A stretch of DNA of 64,000 nt. It comes from Chloroflexota bacterium. Its GTDB lineage: Bacteria; Chloroflexota; Dehalococcoidia; FW602-bin16. Positions 19,763 through 29,026 of the stretch are shown here, piece after piece. The notes under the pieces were generated by a model. The model saw nothing but the letters and a program-made list of their open reading frames with translations, ran no database searches and was not told the origin of the DNA. Position 1 is the first letter of the stretch. The number at the start of each line of letters is the position of its first letter. The stretch spans positions 40,443-104,442 of the forward strand of contig SCTZ01000200.1 of NCBI GenBank assembly GCA_004297765.1, given 5' to 3'. The position numbers and the translations under genes were made by a program.

Positions 19763-19908
19763 GTGTATGGTTCCCTGACGCAGTCGACCCGTTGGTTTTC
19801 AGGAACGCGGCTCGCAATCGTGTTGGCGCGTGGAAAGGGACAGCTAGCAACATGTCGGAACCAGAGCAGCCGCCCTCTGAACACACATATAGAGGGCGGC
19901 TTTCTTTG
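19763..19908 (+). ncRNA. candidate orphan structured small RNA (about 145 nt)
   Basis: sits between the strong promoter and an intrinsic terminator; internal pairings TGGTTCC/GGAACCA and CGTGTTG/CAACATG; no convincing ORF. Confidence 0.55.
19869..19908 (+). terminator. Rho-independent terminator
   Basis: gccgccctct (19869-19878), 12-nt loop, agagggcggc (19891-19900), then tttctttg. Confidence 0.85.
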
Positions 19909-19966
19909 TGTATCAGGCTGAGCTAGTGATCTATCACATGGCGTCAGGGTGTTCTGAAAGCCGGTT

Positions 19967-20003
19967 CTTTGTCATTCTGAGAGCCGCAGCGCGAAGAATC
20001 CGC
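19967..20003. repeat. partial copy of the MITE-like repeat (see 25543..25719)
   Basis: ctttgtcattctgagagccgcagcgcgaagaatccg, nearly identical to part of the 25543 element. Confidence 0.75.
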
Positions 20004-20116
20004 ACCCCACGACCCGCGTGCTGTACGGGGTCCGGATCTTTCGACCTGCTCGCCTCACAGTAATGGCGAGGGGTGCGGGTGTGGATAACTGCCCGCGCTA
20101 CAGGGTGAGGTGACGG

Positions 20117-21511
20117 TTGATCGACCAATTGCATGAGGCCTGCGGTATCTTTGGCATTTACGCGCCCGGAGTAGACGTGGCGCGCACTACCTTCTTTGGG
20201 CTGTTCGCCCTGCAACATCGCGGGCAAGAGAGCGCGGGCATCGCCGTGGCGGGGGACGGAGTGCGCGTGCACAAGGGCATGGGACTGGTGTCCCAAGTTT
20301 TCACAGAAGACTCGCTGGCCGGACTACGTGGGATCAGCGCGATTGGACACAACCGCTATTCCACGACAGGCTCCTCACGCTACGCCAACGCCCAACCGAT
20401 CCTGACAGAAAGCCACCTGGGCCGCTTCGCCCTGGCCCACAATGGCAATATCTTCAACGCCGGCTACCTGCGCAACCGGCTTTCGGGCAACGGCTGCGAG
20501 TTCAGCTCCACTAGCGATTCAGAGGTCATCGCTCTGCTGATCGCGGCCTCCTACGGCCACGATTGGGTGAGCAAGATCCAGCATACTATGCCGCAACTGG
20601 CCGGGGCGTACAGCCTGGTTCTCTTAACCGATCGAGAGTTGATCGGTGTGCGCGACCCGTTAGGCGTGCGCCCCCTGTGCATTGGCCGTCACGAGGCCGG
20701 TTGGGTGCTGGCTTCGGAGAGCTGCGCCCTGGATACTATCGGCGCGCATCTGGTGCGCGAGGTGGAGCCCGGCGAGATCGTTATCATCGACGAGAATGGT
20801 CTGCACAGCGTCCTTGGTCAACAAAGCGAGCGTAAGGCTCTCTGTATCTTCGAGTACATTTACTTCGCACGACCGGACAGCCAGATCAACGGACGTCTGC
20901 TCTACGAGACGCGAGAAGCCATGGGTGCGGCGCTGGCTAGAGAGTACCCGGTGCCTGCGGATATCGTGATGGATATTCCCGACTCGGCCACCGCGGCCGG
21001 GATTGGCTATGCCCGGCAATCGGGCGTGCCGTTCAGCACCGGTCTGATCAAGAACCGCTACATCGGTCGCACCTTCATCCAGCCGGACCAGCGTATCCGA
21101 AAGATGGGGGTCGAGCTAAAGTTCAATCCGTTGCCGGGCGTCCTATCGGGCAAGCGCGTCGTGGTGGTAGACGATAGCATCGTGCGCGGCACGACGACCT
21201 TGCCGGTGATCAACCTGCTGCGCAAGGCTGGGGTCAAAGAGGTTCACCTGCGCATCTGCGCTCCTCCGATCACGCATCCCTGCTATTTCGGCGTGGATAT
21301 GGCCACGCGGGCCGAGCTTATCGCCGCGCGCCACAGCGTCGAGGAGATCGCTCGGCACGTGGGTGCCGACAGCCTGGGCTACCTCAGCCTGGAGGGCCTA
21401 ATACAAAGCGTCTCCTTGCCCCAGGAGGTGTTCTGTCTGGCCTGCTTCACGGGGCAGTATCCGATTCCGGTCCAGCTAGAGATGGACAAGTTGGCCTTTG
21501 AGCATGTGTAG
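20117..21511 (+). CDS. purF: amidophosphoribosyltransferase
   Basis: short propeptide then CGIFGIYAPG catalytic Cys; VVVVDDSIVRGTTT PRPP-binding motif. Confidence 0.97.
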   Translation: MIDQLHEACGIFGIYAPGVDVARTTFFGLFALQHRGQESAGIAVAGDGVRVHKGMGLVSQVFTEDSLAGLRGISAIGHNRYSTTGSSRYANAQPILTESHLGRFALAHNGNIFNAGYLRNRLSGNGCEFSSTSDSEVIALLIAASYGHDWVSKIQHTMPQLAGAYSLVLLTDRELIGVRDPLGVRPLCIGRHEAGWVLASESCALDTIGAHLVREVEPGEIVIIDENGLHSVLGQQSERKALCIFEYIYFARPDSQINGRLLYETREAMGAALAREYPVPADIVMDIPDSATAAGIGYARQSGVPFSTGLIKNRYIGRTFIQPDQRIRKMGVELKFNPLPGVLSGKRVVVVDDSIVRGTTTLPVINLLRKAGVKEVHLRICAPPITHPCYFGVDMATRAELIAARHSVEEIARHVGADSLGYLSLEGLIQSVSLPQEVFCLACFTGQYPIPVQLEMDKLAFEHV

Positions 21512-21514
21512 AGG

Positions 21515-22153
21515 ATGGACGTTGTGACCGTCGAACAGTTCCCCATCGGCGTCCTGATCTCCGGACGCGGCTCGAACCTGCAGGCGATCCTTGACGCGAC
21601 GGAACGGGGCGAGGTAGCCGCGCGCGTGGTGGCGGTCATCAGCAATCGCGAGGACGCTTTCGGCCTGGAGCGTGCGCGTTGCCGCGGCATCCCGGCGGTA
21701 ACTTTCCCGCGACGCGACTATGCCACACGCCAGGAGCAGCAGGCCGCCATGGCCGCCGAGCTACAGCGCCGTGGGGTACGGCTCGTGGTTCTGGCAGGAT
21801 TCGATCAGGTCGTTGGAACCGCTCTCCTGCGGTCGTTCCCCAACGCCATCATCAACGTCCATCCTTCCCTTCTGCCAGCCTTCGGGGGTGGGCTGCATGC
21901 GCAGCGTGAGGCGCTGGATCACGGCGTGAAAGTCAGCGGCTGCACCGTGCATTTCGTCAGCCAGGACGTCGACGCTGGACCCATCATTCTGCAGGCGGCC
22001 GTGGAGGTTCGCGACGACGATACGGAGGAGAGCCTCTCCAACCGCATCCTCGCCCGGGAGCATCGGCTGTTGCCCAGGGCCGTCGACCTGATCGCGCGGA
22101 ACCGAGTGCGCGTGGAGGGTCGGCGCGTCTTGATTGCACCCAACCAAGACTGA
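21515..22153 (+). CDS. purN: phosphoribosylglycinamide formyltransferase
   Basis: VLISGRGSNLQAI...IINVHPSLLPAFGG...GCTVHFV...DAGPII. Confidence 0.96.
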   Translation: MDVVTVEQFPIGVLISGRGSNLQAILDATERGEVAARVVAVISNREDAFGLERARCRGIPAVTFPRRDYATRQEQQAAMAAELQRRGVRLVVLAGFDQVVGTALLRSFPNAIINVHPSLLPAFGGGLHAQREALDHGVKVSGCTVHFVSQDVDAGPIILQAAVEVRDDDTEESLSNRILAREHRLLPRAVDLIARNRVRVEGRRVLIAPNQD

Positions 22154-22221
22154 AAGAACATAATGTATAATAGCCGTCGATATGACAGCACAAGGCTTGA
22201 CACGCGACCATGGAGGTTTGA

Positions 22222-23769
22222 ATGCGAGCCATCATCAGCGTATCCGACAAGACGGGTCTCATCGACCTGGCCAGCGGACTGGCCAATGAGGGATGGGAGA
22301 TATTCTCCACGGGCGGCACGAAGAAGGCCCTGGTCGACGCCGGGGTAGCCGTCCACAGCGTCAGCGACGTGACCGGGTTTCCCGAGATCCTCGAGGGGCG
22401 CGTGAAGACGCTACATCCCCACATTCACGGGGGCATCCTGGCCAAAAAGGACGATGCCGAACATGTCCGCCAACTGGCGGAGCACGGCATCGAAGCCATC
22501 GATCTGGTGGTAGTCAACCTTTATCCCTTCGCTCAGACCGTAGCCAGGCCCGACGCGACCCTGAGCGACGCGCTGGAGAACATCGACATCGGCGGACCAA
22601 CCATGATTCGGGCGGCCGCCAAGAACTTCCCCTCGGTCCTGATCGTGGTCGATCCGGCCGACTACCCCGAGGTTCTGCGCCGCATCACAGAGGGCAGCGT
22701 GGATCTCGAGATGCGCAAGATACTGGCGCAGAAGGCGTTTCAGCACACGGCGACCTACGATACTGCCATCGCTCACTACCTGCGGCCCGCGCAGCAGTTG
22801 TTCCCGCCTGAGCTAACCTTAGCCATGTCCAAAGTGACGGACCTGCGCTACGGTGAGAACCCGCATCAGTCCGCTGCGTTTTACCGTGAGAAGGGACGAC
22901 CGGTCACAGGATTGAGCGTGGCCGCCGCGACCCAACTGCACGGCAAGGAACTGTCGTACAATAACATTCTGGATCTGGACGCCGCCATCGGCATCGTGAA
23001 CGACTTCGGCGCACCCACGGTGGTTGTGGTCAAGCACCACAACCCCTGCGGACTGGCCAGCAACGCCGACCTGACCGAAGCGTACCGACGCGCACTGGCC
23101 GGCGATCCCATCTCAGCTTTCGGCGGCATCGTGGGATTCAACCGCGTAGTCGATGCTGTGACGGCCGAAGAGATCGCCCGCACCCACTACGACGTGCTGA
23201 TCGCGCCGGGTTACGAAGAGGCCGCTCTGGAGCGGCTGAAGCGCAAGCGCGACATGCGCATTCTGGCCGTGGGCGATGGCGTGACCGTGCAAGAGCCGAA
23301 CGAGTCCACACCGCGGCTGGAGGTCCGTCAGGTCTCCGGTGGGTACCTCATCCAAACCCGCGACGAGATCTCGGACGACGACATTCAACTCCAGCCCGTG
23401 ACCGCGCGGCGGCCCACGCTCGAGGAGATCACCGACCTGATCTTCGCCTGGCGGTCTGTGAAGCACGTGAAATCCAACGCCATCGTGCTGGTCAAAGAGG
23501 GCGCCCTGGTCGGCGTAGGAGCCGGTCAGCCCAACCGTGCGCTGAGCGTCGAGATCGCCGCCAAGCAGGCCAAAGATCGTGCCGTCGGCTCGGTCCTGGC
23601 CTCGGATGCCTTCTTCCCGTTCCCGGACGGCGTAGAGCTAGCCGCCCGAGCCGGCGTCACCGCCATCATCCAACCCGGCGGCTCCCTCCGCGACGAAGAA
23701 GTCATCCGCATCGCCAACCGCAATCGCCTGGCCATGGTCTTTACGAGCAGGCGGCATTTTAAGCACTGA
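22222..23769 (+). CDS. purH: bifunctional AICAR formyltransferase/IMP cyclohydrolase
   Basis: RAIISVSDKTGLIDLA...EGRVKTLHPHIHGG...DLRYGENPHQSAAFY...KHHNPCG. Confidence 0.97.
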   Translation: MRAIISVSDKTGLIDLASGLANEGWEIFSTGGTKKALVDAGVAVHSVSDVTGFPEILEGRVKTLHPHIHGGILAKKDDAEHVRQLAEHGIEAIDLVVVNLYPFAQTVARPDATLSDALENIDIGGPTMIRAAAKNFPSVLIVVDPADYPEVLRRITEGSVDLEMRKILAQKAFQHTATYDTAIAHYLRPAQQLFPPELTLAMSKVTDLRYGENPHQSAAFYREKGRPVTGLSVAAATQLHGKELSYNNILDLDAAIGIVNDFGAPTVVVVKHHNPCGLASNADLTEAYRRALAGDPISAFGGIVGFNRVVDAVTAEEIARTHYDVLIAPGYEEAALERLKRKRDMRILAVGDGVTVQEPNESTPRLEVRQVSGGYLIQTRDEISDDDIQLQPVTARRPTLEEITDLIFAWRSVKHVKSNAIVLVKEGALVGVGAGQPNRALSVEIAAKQAKDRAVGSVLASDAFFPFPDGVELAARAGVTAIIQPGGSLRDEEVIRIANRNRLAMVFTSRRHFKH

Positions 23770-23805
23770 GTGTGTCGTTCCGCAAATGAAGTATCCTGTC
23801 GGACA

Positions 23806-23842
23806 AGACCGCCGCGGTCGCCTCAGGCGACCGCGGCGGTCT
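23806..23842. repeat. perfect palindrome downstream of purH
   Basis: agaccgccgcggtcgcct-c-aggcgaccgcggcggtct; 18-bp arms, 1-nt centre. Confidence 0.95.
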
Positions 23843-23935
23843 CCGGCGGTCCACTTGCGTCGTCTCCGCAGTAGGGCGCTGACTCAAGGAGCGACACACC
23901 AAGCCTGAGACCAAACTAATCCTTTTCGCAAACCG

Positions 23936-23961
23936 GGGCGGACCGTCGAGTCCGCCCTTCG
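23936..23961 (+). terminator. possible terminator hairpin
   Basis: gggcgga-ccgtcgag-tccgccc followed by a short weak T run. Confidence 0.4.
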
Positions 23962-24078
23962 TGTTCTCAGAGACAATTGGCTACCGGACTACCAACCGCT
24001 ATTGACGTTCCCCGGCAGCGACAGTACACTGCAGCCATCAGAACAACCTGGCGAGCTGATATCTTGTATTGTGCGCCC

Positions 24079-24471
24079 GCCCGATCCTGTTGGTCAGGTT
24101 CGCGCCCAGTGGTCAAGGTCCATCCTTCCGCTGGGACGAAGGGCGGCGCTTCCTACTACAAGTATGCTAGCAGTCTGGTGTTCGAGAACGCCAAGGAAGT
24201 CCTGACTGAGGCAACGGTAATTATCGACGGGAGCGGCAGCAGGGAGTTCCCGCGGCAACTACAGTCCTATTTGAAGCGGCGCATCAACGATCCAGGACAG
24301 CGCGCTATCCGCAAAGTCAAGTTGCAGGACTCGTCCCGCAACAACCTGGTTCAGTTGGTGGATATGGTGGCATGAGCGATCCATCGCAGCTTCGGCTGGA
24401 AACAGGATGCCGACCTATACCGTCCTATCGTGAGTCACCGTGAGATGCGGGTACAATTCTGGCCCAAATGA
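24079..24471 (+). pseudogene. DUF3800-like gene remnant with internal stop
   Basis: YYKYASSLVFENAKEVLTEATVIIDGSGSREF...KLQDSSRNNLVQLVDMVA*AIHRSFGWKQDADLYRPIVSHREMRVQFWPK*; in-frame TGA at 24373-24375 within the conserved DMVAGAI region; 5' end missing. Confidence 0.75.
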
Positions 24472-24649
24472 GTCGACCTGCCCCCTAGCCCTTCCGCAGA
24501 AGGACACGCACACCGTACGGTGACAATTCGGGAGGCAGGTCATTTCCACCTCATATGATAGCCAACTTGTTTACAGTTGTCAACGGTCAGGCCGGCGCAT
24601 ATCCGGTCGAGAACTCCTGAAGGCAAAGCAAGAAGTCGCAGTTATCCGC

Positions 24650-25006
24650 CTACCGTACTTGCGACACGTAGTCCAGCCCATACTCGGAGATGCCTTCAGG
24701 ATGCTCGTTATCGTACCGTGCGATGGCTCTTGCGATCAAGCTGAATTGGTCACCGGGCATGGTGTACGGGACGATCAGGACGCCGGCGTGAGGTCGCTCC
24801 TGCTCCAAGAACTTGACGGTCAGCGCCACAAAGTGGTCCCGATTGCGGGTCACCAGACAACGGCCCTCGTTCGCGGCGAATGCCAAGTGAACGTCGTCGC
24901 CCGAGCCGACGTTTCCGCTCTCATGGGCCGTGATGATATCGACTCCCATTCCCCTGGCGATCTCCGCTATCTTTCCCGAAAGGTCCTCATCGAGATAGAA
25001 GCGCAC
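24650..25006 (-). CDS. DUF5615 family PIN-like protein (putative toxin)
   Basis: MRFYLDEDLSGKIAEIARGMGVDIITAHESGNVGSGDDVHLAFAANEGRCLVTRNRDHF. Confidence 0.85.
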   Translation of the reverse strand: MRFYLDEDLSGKIAEIARGMGVDIITAHESGNVGSGDDVHLAFAANEGRCLVTRNRDHFVALTVKFLEQERPHAGVLIVPYTMPGDQFSLIARAIARYDNEHPEGISEYGLDYVSQVR

Positions 25007-25008
25007 GC

Positions 25009-25464
25009 CTATCTCCTTTTCGGTGACATGAACGGATAGCGCTTCCAGACCGCTTCAGCAGTCCATTGTTCGTCTCTCCGGATGCGCTCCTCTATTTCTT
25101 CAGGATAGGCTTCAGCATAGGCCAGGGCTGACCTGAGTTGGGTGTCGGATAGCCAGTCGAAGGCTGCTTTCAGCCGATCCCAGGAGTTTTCCATGGACCG
25201 ATATGCTTGAACTACCTCGAAGACCTCGAGACCGGTTCCGGCGACGCGTGCCACACGACCGCCGGAAGGGCTGTCGGCGAACACCACACCCGGAATGCGC
25301 CGCATCTTGATTCCCTCCAGCAGCAGCTCGTTGGCGACGCTCGAAAAATCGCGCCTGGCCAGATGCGCTTCTTCTTCTAGGGGGAGCCTGACTTCATCGG
25401 GCATTCGGATCGTTTTCGGCACTGCAACCATCACTCGTACCTCCGCTAATGCGCTGTCATACAT
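25009..25464 (-). CDS. DUF433 domain-containing protein (putative antitoxin)
   Basis: FADSPSGGRVARVAGTGLEVFEVVQAYRSMENSWDRLKAAFDWLSDTQLRSALAYAEAYPEEI is DUF433-like; 2 nt upstream of the PIN-like gene. Confidence 0.8.
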   Translation of the reverse strand: MYDSALAEVRVMVAVPKTIRMPDEVRLPLEEEAHLARRDFSSVANELLLEGIKMRRIPGVVFADSPSGGRVARVAGTGLEVFEVVQAYRSMENSWDRLKAAFDWLSDTQLRSALAYAEAYPEEIEERIRRDEQWTAEAVWKRYPFMSPKRR

Positions 25465-25542
25465 AGCATATATGTCTTATGGGTCCGTGTCAACACGAAC
25501 GGAACTGTCGAATAGTCATGCGGGGTGATCCTTCGCTGCGGC

Positions 25543-25719
25543 TTAATACTACAACCGTACTTTGTCATTCTGAGCGCCGCAGCGCGAAGAATCCGTATCC
25601 CCAGGGCGCGGATTCTTCGGCGCCTGCCCTGAGCCGAGCCGAAGGGTGCGCGCCTCAGAATGACCAACGCAGGCGGTGCTCAAGATGAGAAGTTCGATGA
25701 ACTACGGTTGTAGTATTAA
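25543..25719. mobile_element. MITE-like element with 17-bp terminal inverted repeats
   Basis: TTAATACTACAACCGTA ... TACGGTTGTAGTATTAA at the ends; internal cattctgag/gaagaatccg subrepeats; similar sequence at 63880 and 19967. Confidence 0.85.
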
Positions 25720-25754
25720 GGATGACATAATGTTCTTTCGCGGCAGTTCCCTCG

Positions 25755-25830
25755 TGATTGGCCAGACCGAGTCGGTTTCGGAAACTGACTCGGTCTATTG
25801 GTCGCGATCGTGAGCTCCCTGATGGGAGAG
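25755..25830 (+). repeat. two-hairpin element, copy 1
   Basis: agaccgagtc...gactcggtct stem, then cgcgatc linker, then ctccc-tgat-gggag; related to 37370..37443. Confidence 0.6.
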
Positions 25831-25975
25831 AGCACAAGAGAAGCTTCGGTCGGGTTGAACGCTCAGAACCGTGGTGGTCAACTACGAGGTCGTCCCCACT
25901 CCCCCCTGGCGGACACGGCGGTCCGCCCCTACGTGGGCTTGGACGAGTGTTTGGACCGTACGAGATGCTGCAATC

Positions 25976-27730
25976 TCAGTTGCTTGTTCGCAGATCCTTG
26001 AGGTTGAGCTCCAACGTTCGCGTGCCGTTCCATTCGTTGGGTTGGAGGGTGTAGACGACGTCCAGCTTGCCGGTGATCTCTGATTGGCGGTCGCCCATGT
26101 TGAAGCCGATGGCGGCGATATCCTGGGCGCCGTCCGCCAGGCGTAGCTTGAGATGACCCTGCCCCACGATTCTGCTGTCCACGACGCGCAGACCTCTGGT
26201 CAGGAAGAGCGGCACGGGGTTGGCCGCTCCGAAGGGGGCGAGCTGGGAGATGACCTGATGGAGGCTCAGGCTCAAGGTCGAGAGGGGCACCTCGGCGTCG
26301 ATGTCGAGAACGGTCTCAGGATGCTGATCGCCCATCTCACTGGCTGCTACCTCCTCCAGGCGGTGGTACAGCGCGATCAGCTTGGGCGTGGGCGCCAGGA
26401 AACCGGCGGCTTGTGGATGTCCTCCGAAGCGTTTGAGCAGATCGCCACAGGACTGCAGCGCCTTCACCACGTTCAGGGTGCCGGGACTGCGGACGCTGCC
26501 CACGCTATCCTCGTCACCGAGAGCGACCACGACGGCGGGACGCCCGTATTCGTCGGCCAGCCTGCCCGCTATGAGGCCAATAATCCCGGGCTGATAGTCT
26601 CGGGAACTCGACATAAGGATGCGCGCACCGCGCGGGAGGCCGACTAGGTTCTCCTTGGCCGTGGCGATGGCGGACCGGGTGAGCTGTTGCCGCTCGACGT
26701 TCAACGCTGACAGCTCGTCGGCCAACATGCGTGCTTCGTCGACAGAGGTGGCCACCAGCAGGCGATAGGCGATGCCGGCGTCCCGCATGCGACCCGCGGC
26801 GTTCAAGCGAGGACCCAGGGCGAAGGCGAGACTATCTGTGTCTAGCTTGCCGAGCTGGAGACCTGCTTTGGTGATTAGCTCGCGCAACCCCAGCCGAGGT
26901 GCCGTGTTGAGGATGGCTAGTCCGCGATTGACGAAGTAGCGATTTTCGCCGACGAGGGGAACCACGTCGGCCACGGTGCCCAGGGCCACAAGATCCAGGC
27001 AGCTTGACTCAGCGGCGATATCGTCCCGACCCATTGCCGCGGCGATGGCTTGAGCTAGCTTGTAGGCGACGCCGACCCCAGCCAGATGTCCACCGGGATA
27101 CTGCGAATCGGGTCGGCGCGGGTTCACCAGCGGCGCCGGAAAAGCGGTTGATCCGGGCGGCACGGCGTGGTGATCTGTCACGACCACGTCCATTCCCAGT
27201 TGCGCGGCCAGGGCCAACTCGGGCAGAGCGCCCACACCGCAGTCGACTGTAACCACCAGTTTTACGTCCTGATCGCGCAGGTAGGTTAGGCCGGCCGCGT
27301 TGAGGCCGTAGCCCTCCTTCAACCGGTGGGGAATATACGTCGAAACGATGCCCCCAGCCCGTGCCAGGGACTCCGAGAGCAAGGCCGTACTGGTCACTCC
27401 GTCCACGTCGAAATCGCCGTAGACGGCGATGGGCTCATCCCCACGAATCGCTCGGAGGATGCGCTCGACGGCCGCGGGCATGTCCGGCAGAAGAGAAGGA
27501 TCGAGTTGCGATTCCCTCTCCGGGGTCAGGAAGAGGCTGGCTTGATCGAAGGTGGTGACGCCACGATTGAAGAGCAACTGTAAGAGAAGCGGATGAGCCT
27601 TCGGCAGTTGTGCGGAAAGCTCGGATGGTATGCGTGGCGCTATCTGCCATCGGTAGCGGCGCCGTGCAGGAAGGAGATCGGGCTCGCCCGAGCCCAACTC
27701 TAGCTCGTCCCAGGGGTCCTCTTCGATCAT
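25976..27730 (-). CDS. recJ: single-stranded-DNA-specific exonuclease RecJ
   Basis: VYGDFDVDGVTSTALL...VTVDCG...VVTDHH...LNAAGRMRDA. Confidence 0.95.
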   Translation of the reverse strand: MIEEDPWDELELGSGEPDLLPARRRYRWQIAPRIPSELSAQLPKAHPLLLQLLFNRGVTTFDQASLFLTPERESQLDPSLLPDMPAAVERILRAIRGDEPIAVYGDFDVDGVTSTALLSESLARAGGIVSTYIPHRLKEGYGLNAAGLTYLRDQDVKLVVTVDCGVGALPELALAAQLGMDVVVTDHHAVPPGSTAFPAPLVNPRRPDSQYPGGHLAGVGVAYKLAQAIAAAMGRDDIAAESSCLDLVALGTVADVVPLVGENRYFVNRGLAILNTAPRLGLRELITKAGLQLGKLDTDSLAFALGPRLNAAGRMRDAGIAYRLLVATSVDEARMLADELSALNVERQQLTRSAIATAKENLVGLPRGARILMSSSRDYQPGIIGLIAGRLADEYGRPAVVVALGDEDSVGSVRSPGTLNVVKALQSCGDLLKRFGGHPQAAGFLAPTPKLIALYHRLEEVAASEMGDQHPETVLDIDAEVPLSTLSLSLHQVISQLAPFGAANPVPLFLTRGLRVVDSRIVGQGHLKLRLADGAQDIAAIGFNMGDRQSEITGKLDVVYTLQPNEWNGTRTLELNLKDLRTSN

Positions 27731-27754
27731 GAAAGCCTATTAGCCTTTTGGTCG

Positions 27755-28999
27755 CTACTCGTAGCGGCGAAACACCAGCGCGGTATTGTGGCCGCCAAAG
27801 CCCAGGGAGTTGGACAGACCGACGCGCACCTCGGCCCGCCGCGCGACGTTCGGCACGTAGTCCAGGTCGCAATCGGGATCAGGGTTGTCAAGGTTGATCG
27901 TGGGATGCAGCACTCCGCTGTGTATGGCTAGCACCGTCACAACGGCCTCGACGGCCGCCGCGGCGCCAATCAGATGGCCGATCATGGATTTGGTCGAGTT
28001 GATGGCCAACTTGCGGGCGTGATCTCCGAAGAGCGTCTTGATAGCCATGGTCTCGTACTTGTCGTTCATGGGCGTGCCGGTTCCGTGGGCGTTGATGTAG
28101 TCCACCTCGTTCGGCTCGAGACCGGCCTTGCGTAAAGCCATCCGCATGGCGCGCACACCACCCTCGCCGCCTTCGGACGGCGCGGTGATGTGGAAGGCAT
28201 CCCCGGTGCTCCCGTAGCCCACCATCTCCGCTAGGATCCTCGCGCCCCGCTCCTGCGCGAACTCCAGCTCCTCCAAAATCAAGCTGGCGCCGCCTTCGCC
28301 CATGACGAACCCGTCCCGATCTCGATCGAATGGACGGGAGGCCCGCTGCGGCTCCGCGTTGAAAGTAGACAGAGCACGCGCCGAGTTGAAGCCCGCGATG
28401 CCGATGGGCGTGATGCAGGCCTCGGCCCCACCAGTGATGACGGCCTTAACGTCGCCGCGCCGGATGGCTTCGAACGACTCGCCAATGGCGTGGGCCGCAC
28501 TGGCGCAGGCAGAGGTCGTGCAGTAGTTGGTTCCTTTGGCGCCGGTGGCGATAGAGACCTGGCCGGCGCCCATATCGGCGATCATCATGGGAATCAAGAA
28601 GGGGCTCACCCGGCTAGGGCCCTTCTCGGTCAGGACACGGTACTGCTCCGAGAGCGTGATCAGTCCGCCGATGCCGCTGCCGATGATCACCCCGATGTCT
28701 TCAGCGTTGGACGCGTCGATGCGCAACCGCGCGCTCTCGATGGCCTCCAGGCTGGCACACACGACGAGCTGAACGAACCGGTCCATACGGCGTGCTTCTT
28801 TGCGATCCAGCCGTTTGAGGGGATCGAAACCCTTGACCTCTCCCGCGATCTGCGTCTCGAAGCCCTCGGGATCGAATAGCGTGATGCGATCGACTCCGGA
28901 TCGGCCGGCCAGCAGCGCCTCCCAGGTCGACGCCAGATCCAACCCCAGCGGGGTCACGGCTCCTAGACCTGTGACTACTACCCTCTTGAACGGTCCCAT
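27755..28999 (-). CDS. fabF: beta-ketoacyl-ACP synthase II
   Basis: RVVVTGLGAVTPLG...CTTSACASAAHAIGE...INAHGTGTPMND...NSLGFGGHN. Confidence 0.96.
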   Translation of the reverse strand: MGPFKRVVVTGLGAVTPLGLDLASTWEALLAGRSGVDRITLFDPEGFETQIAGEVKGFDPLKRLDRKEARRMDRFVQLVVCASLEAIESARLRIDASNAEDIGVIIGSGIGGLITLSEQYRVLTEKGPSRVSPFLIPMMIADMGAGQVSIATGAKGTNYCTTSACASAAHAIGESFEAIRRGDVKAVITGGAEACITPIGIAGFNSARALSTFNAEPQRASRPFDRDRDGFVMGEGGASLILEELEFAQERGARILAEMVGYGSTGDAFHITAPSEGGEGGVRAMRMALRKAGLEPNEVDYINAHGTGTPMNDKYETMAIKTLFGDHARKLAINSTKSMIGHLIGAAAAVEAVVTVLAIHSGVLHPTINLDNPDPDCDLDYVPNVARRAEVRVGLSNSLGFGGHNTALVFRRYE

Positions 29000-29026
29000 G
29001 TCATCACCTTGTCGTTTTGGTCAGAC

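Noticed and set aside
19763-19868. SRP RNA (4.5S) or ZTP riboswitch identity for the ncRNA candidate
   Set aside because: A GGAA-containing segment is present but the conserved SRP helix 8 context is absent, and no ZTP-type conserved blocks are seen.
20158-20352. Antisense ORFs over purF and the GCV genes
   Set aside because: Fully overlapped by strongly conserved genes; no independent support.
23977-24375. The 132-aa ORF as an intact novel gene
   Set aside because: The C-terminal reading frame continues with DUF3800-like sequence past the stop, and the N-terminus lacks a family start; better called a pseudogene.
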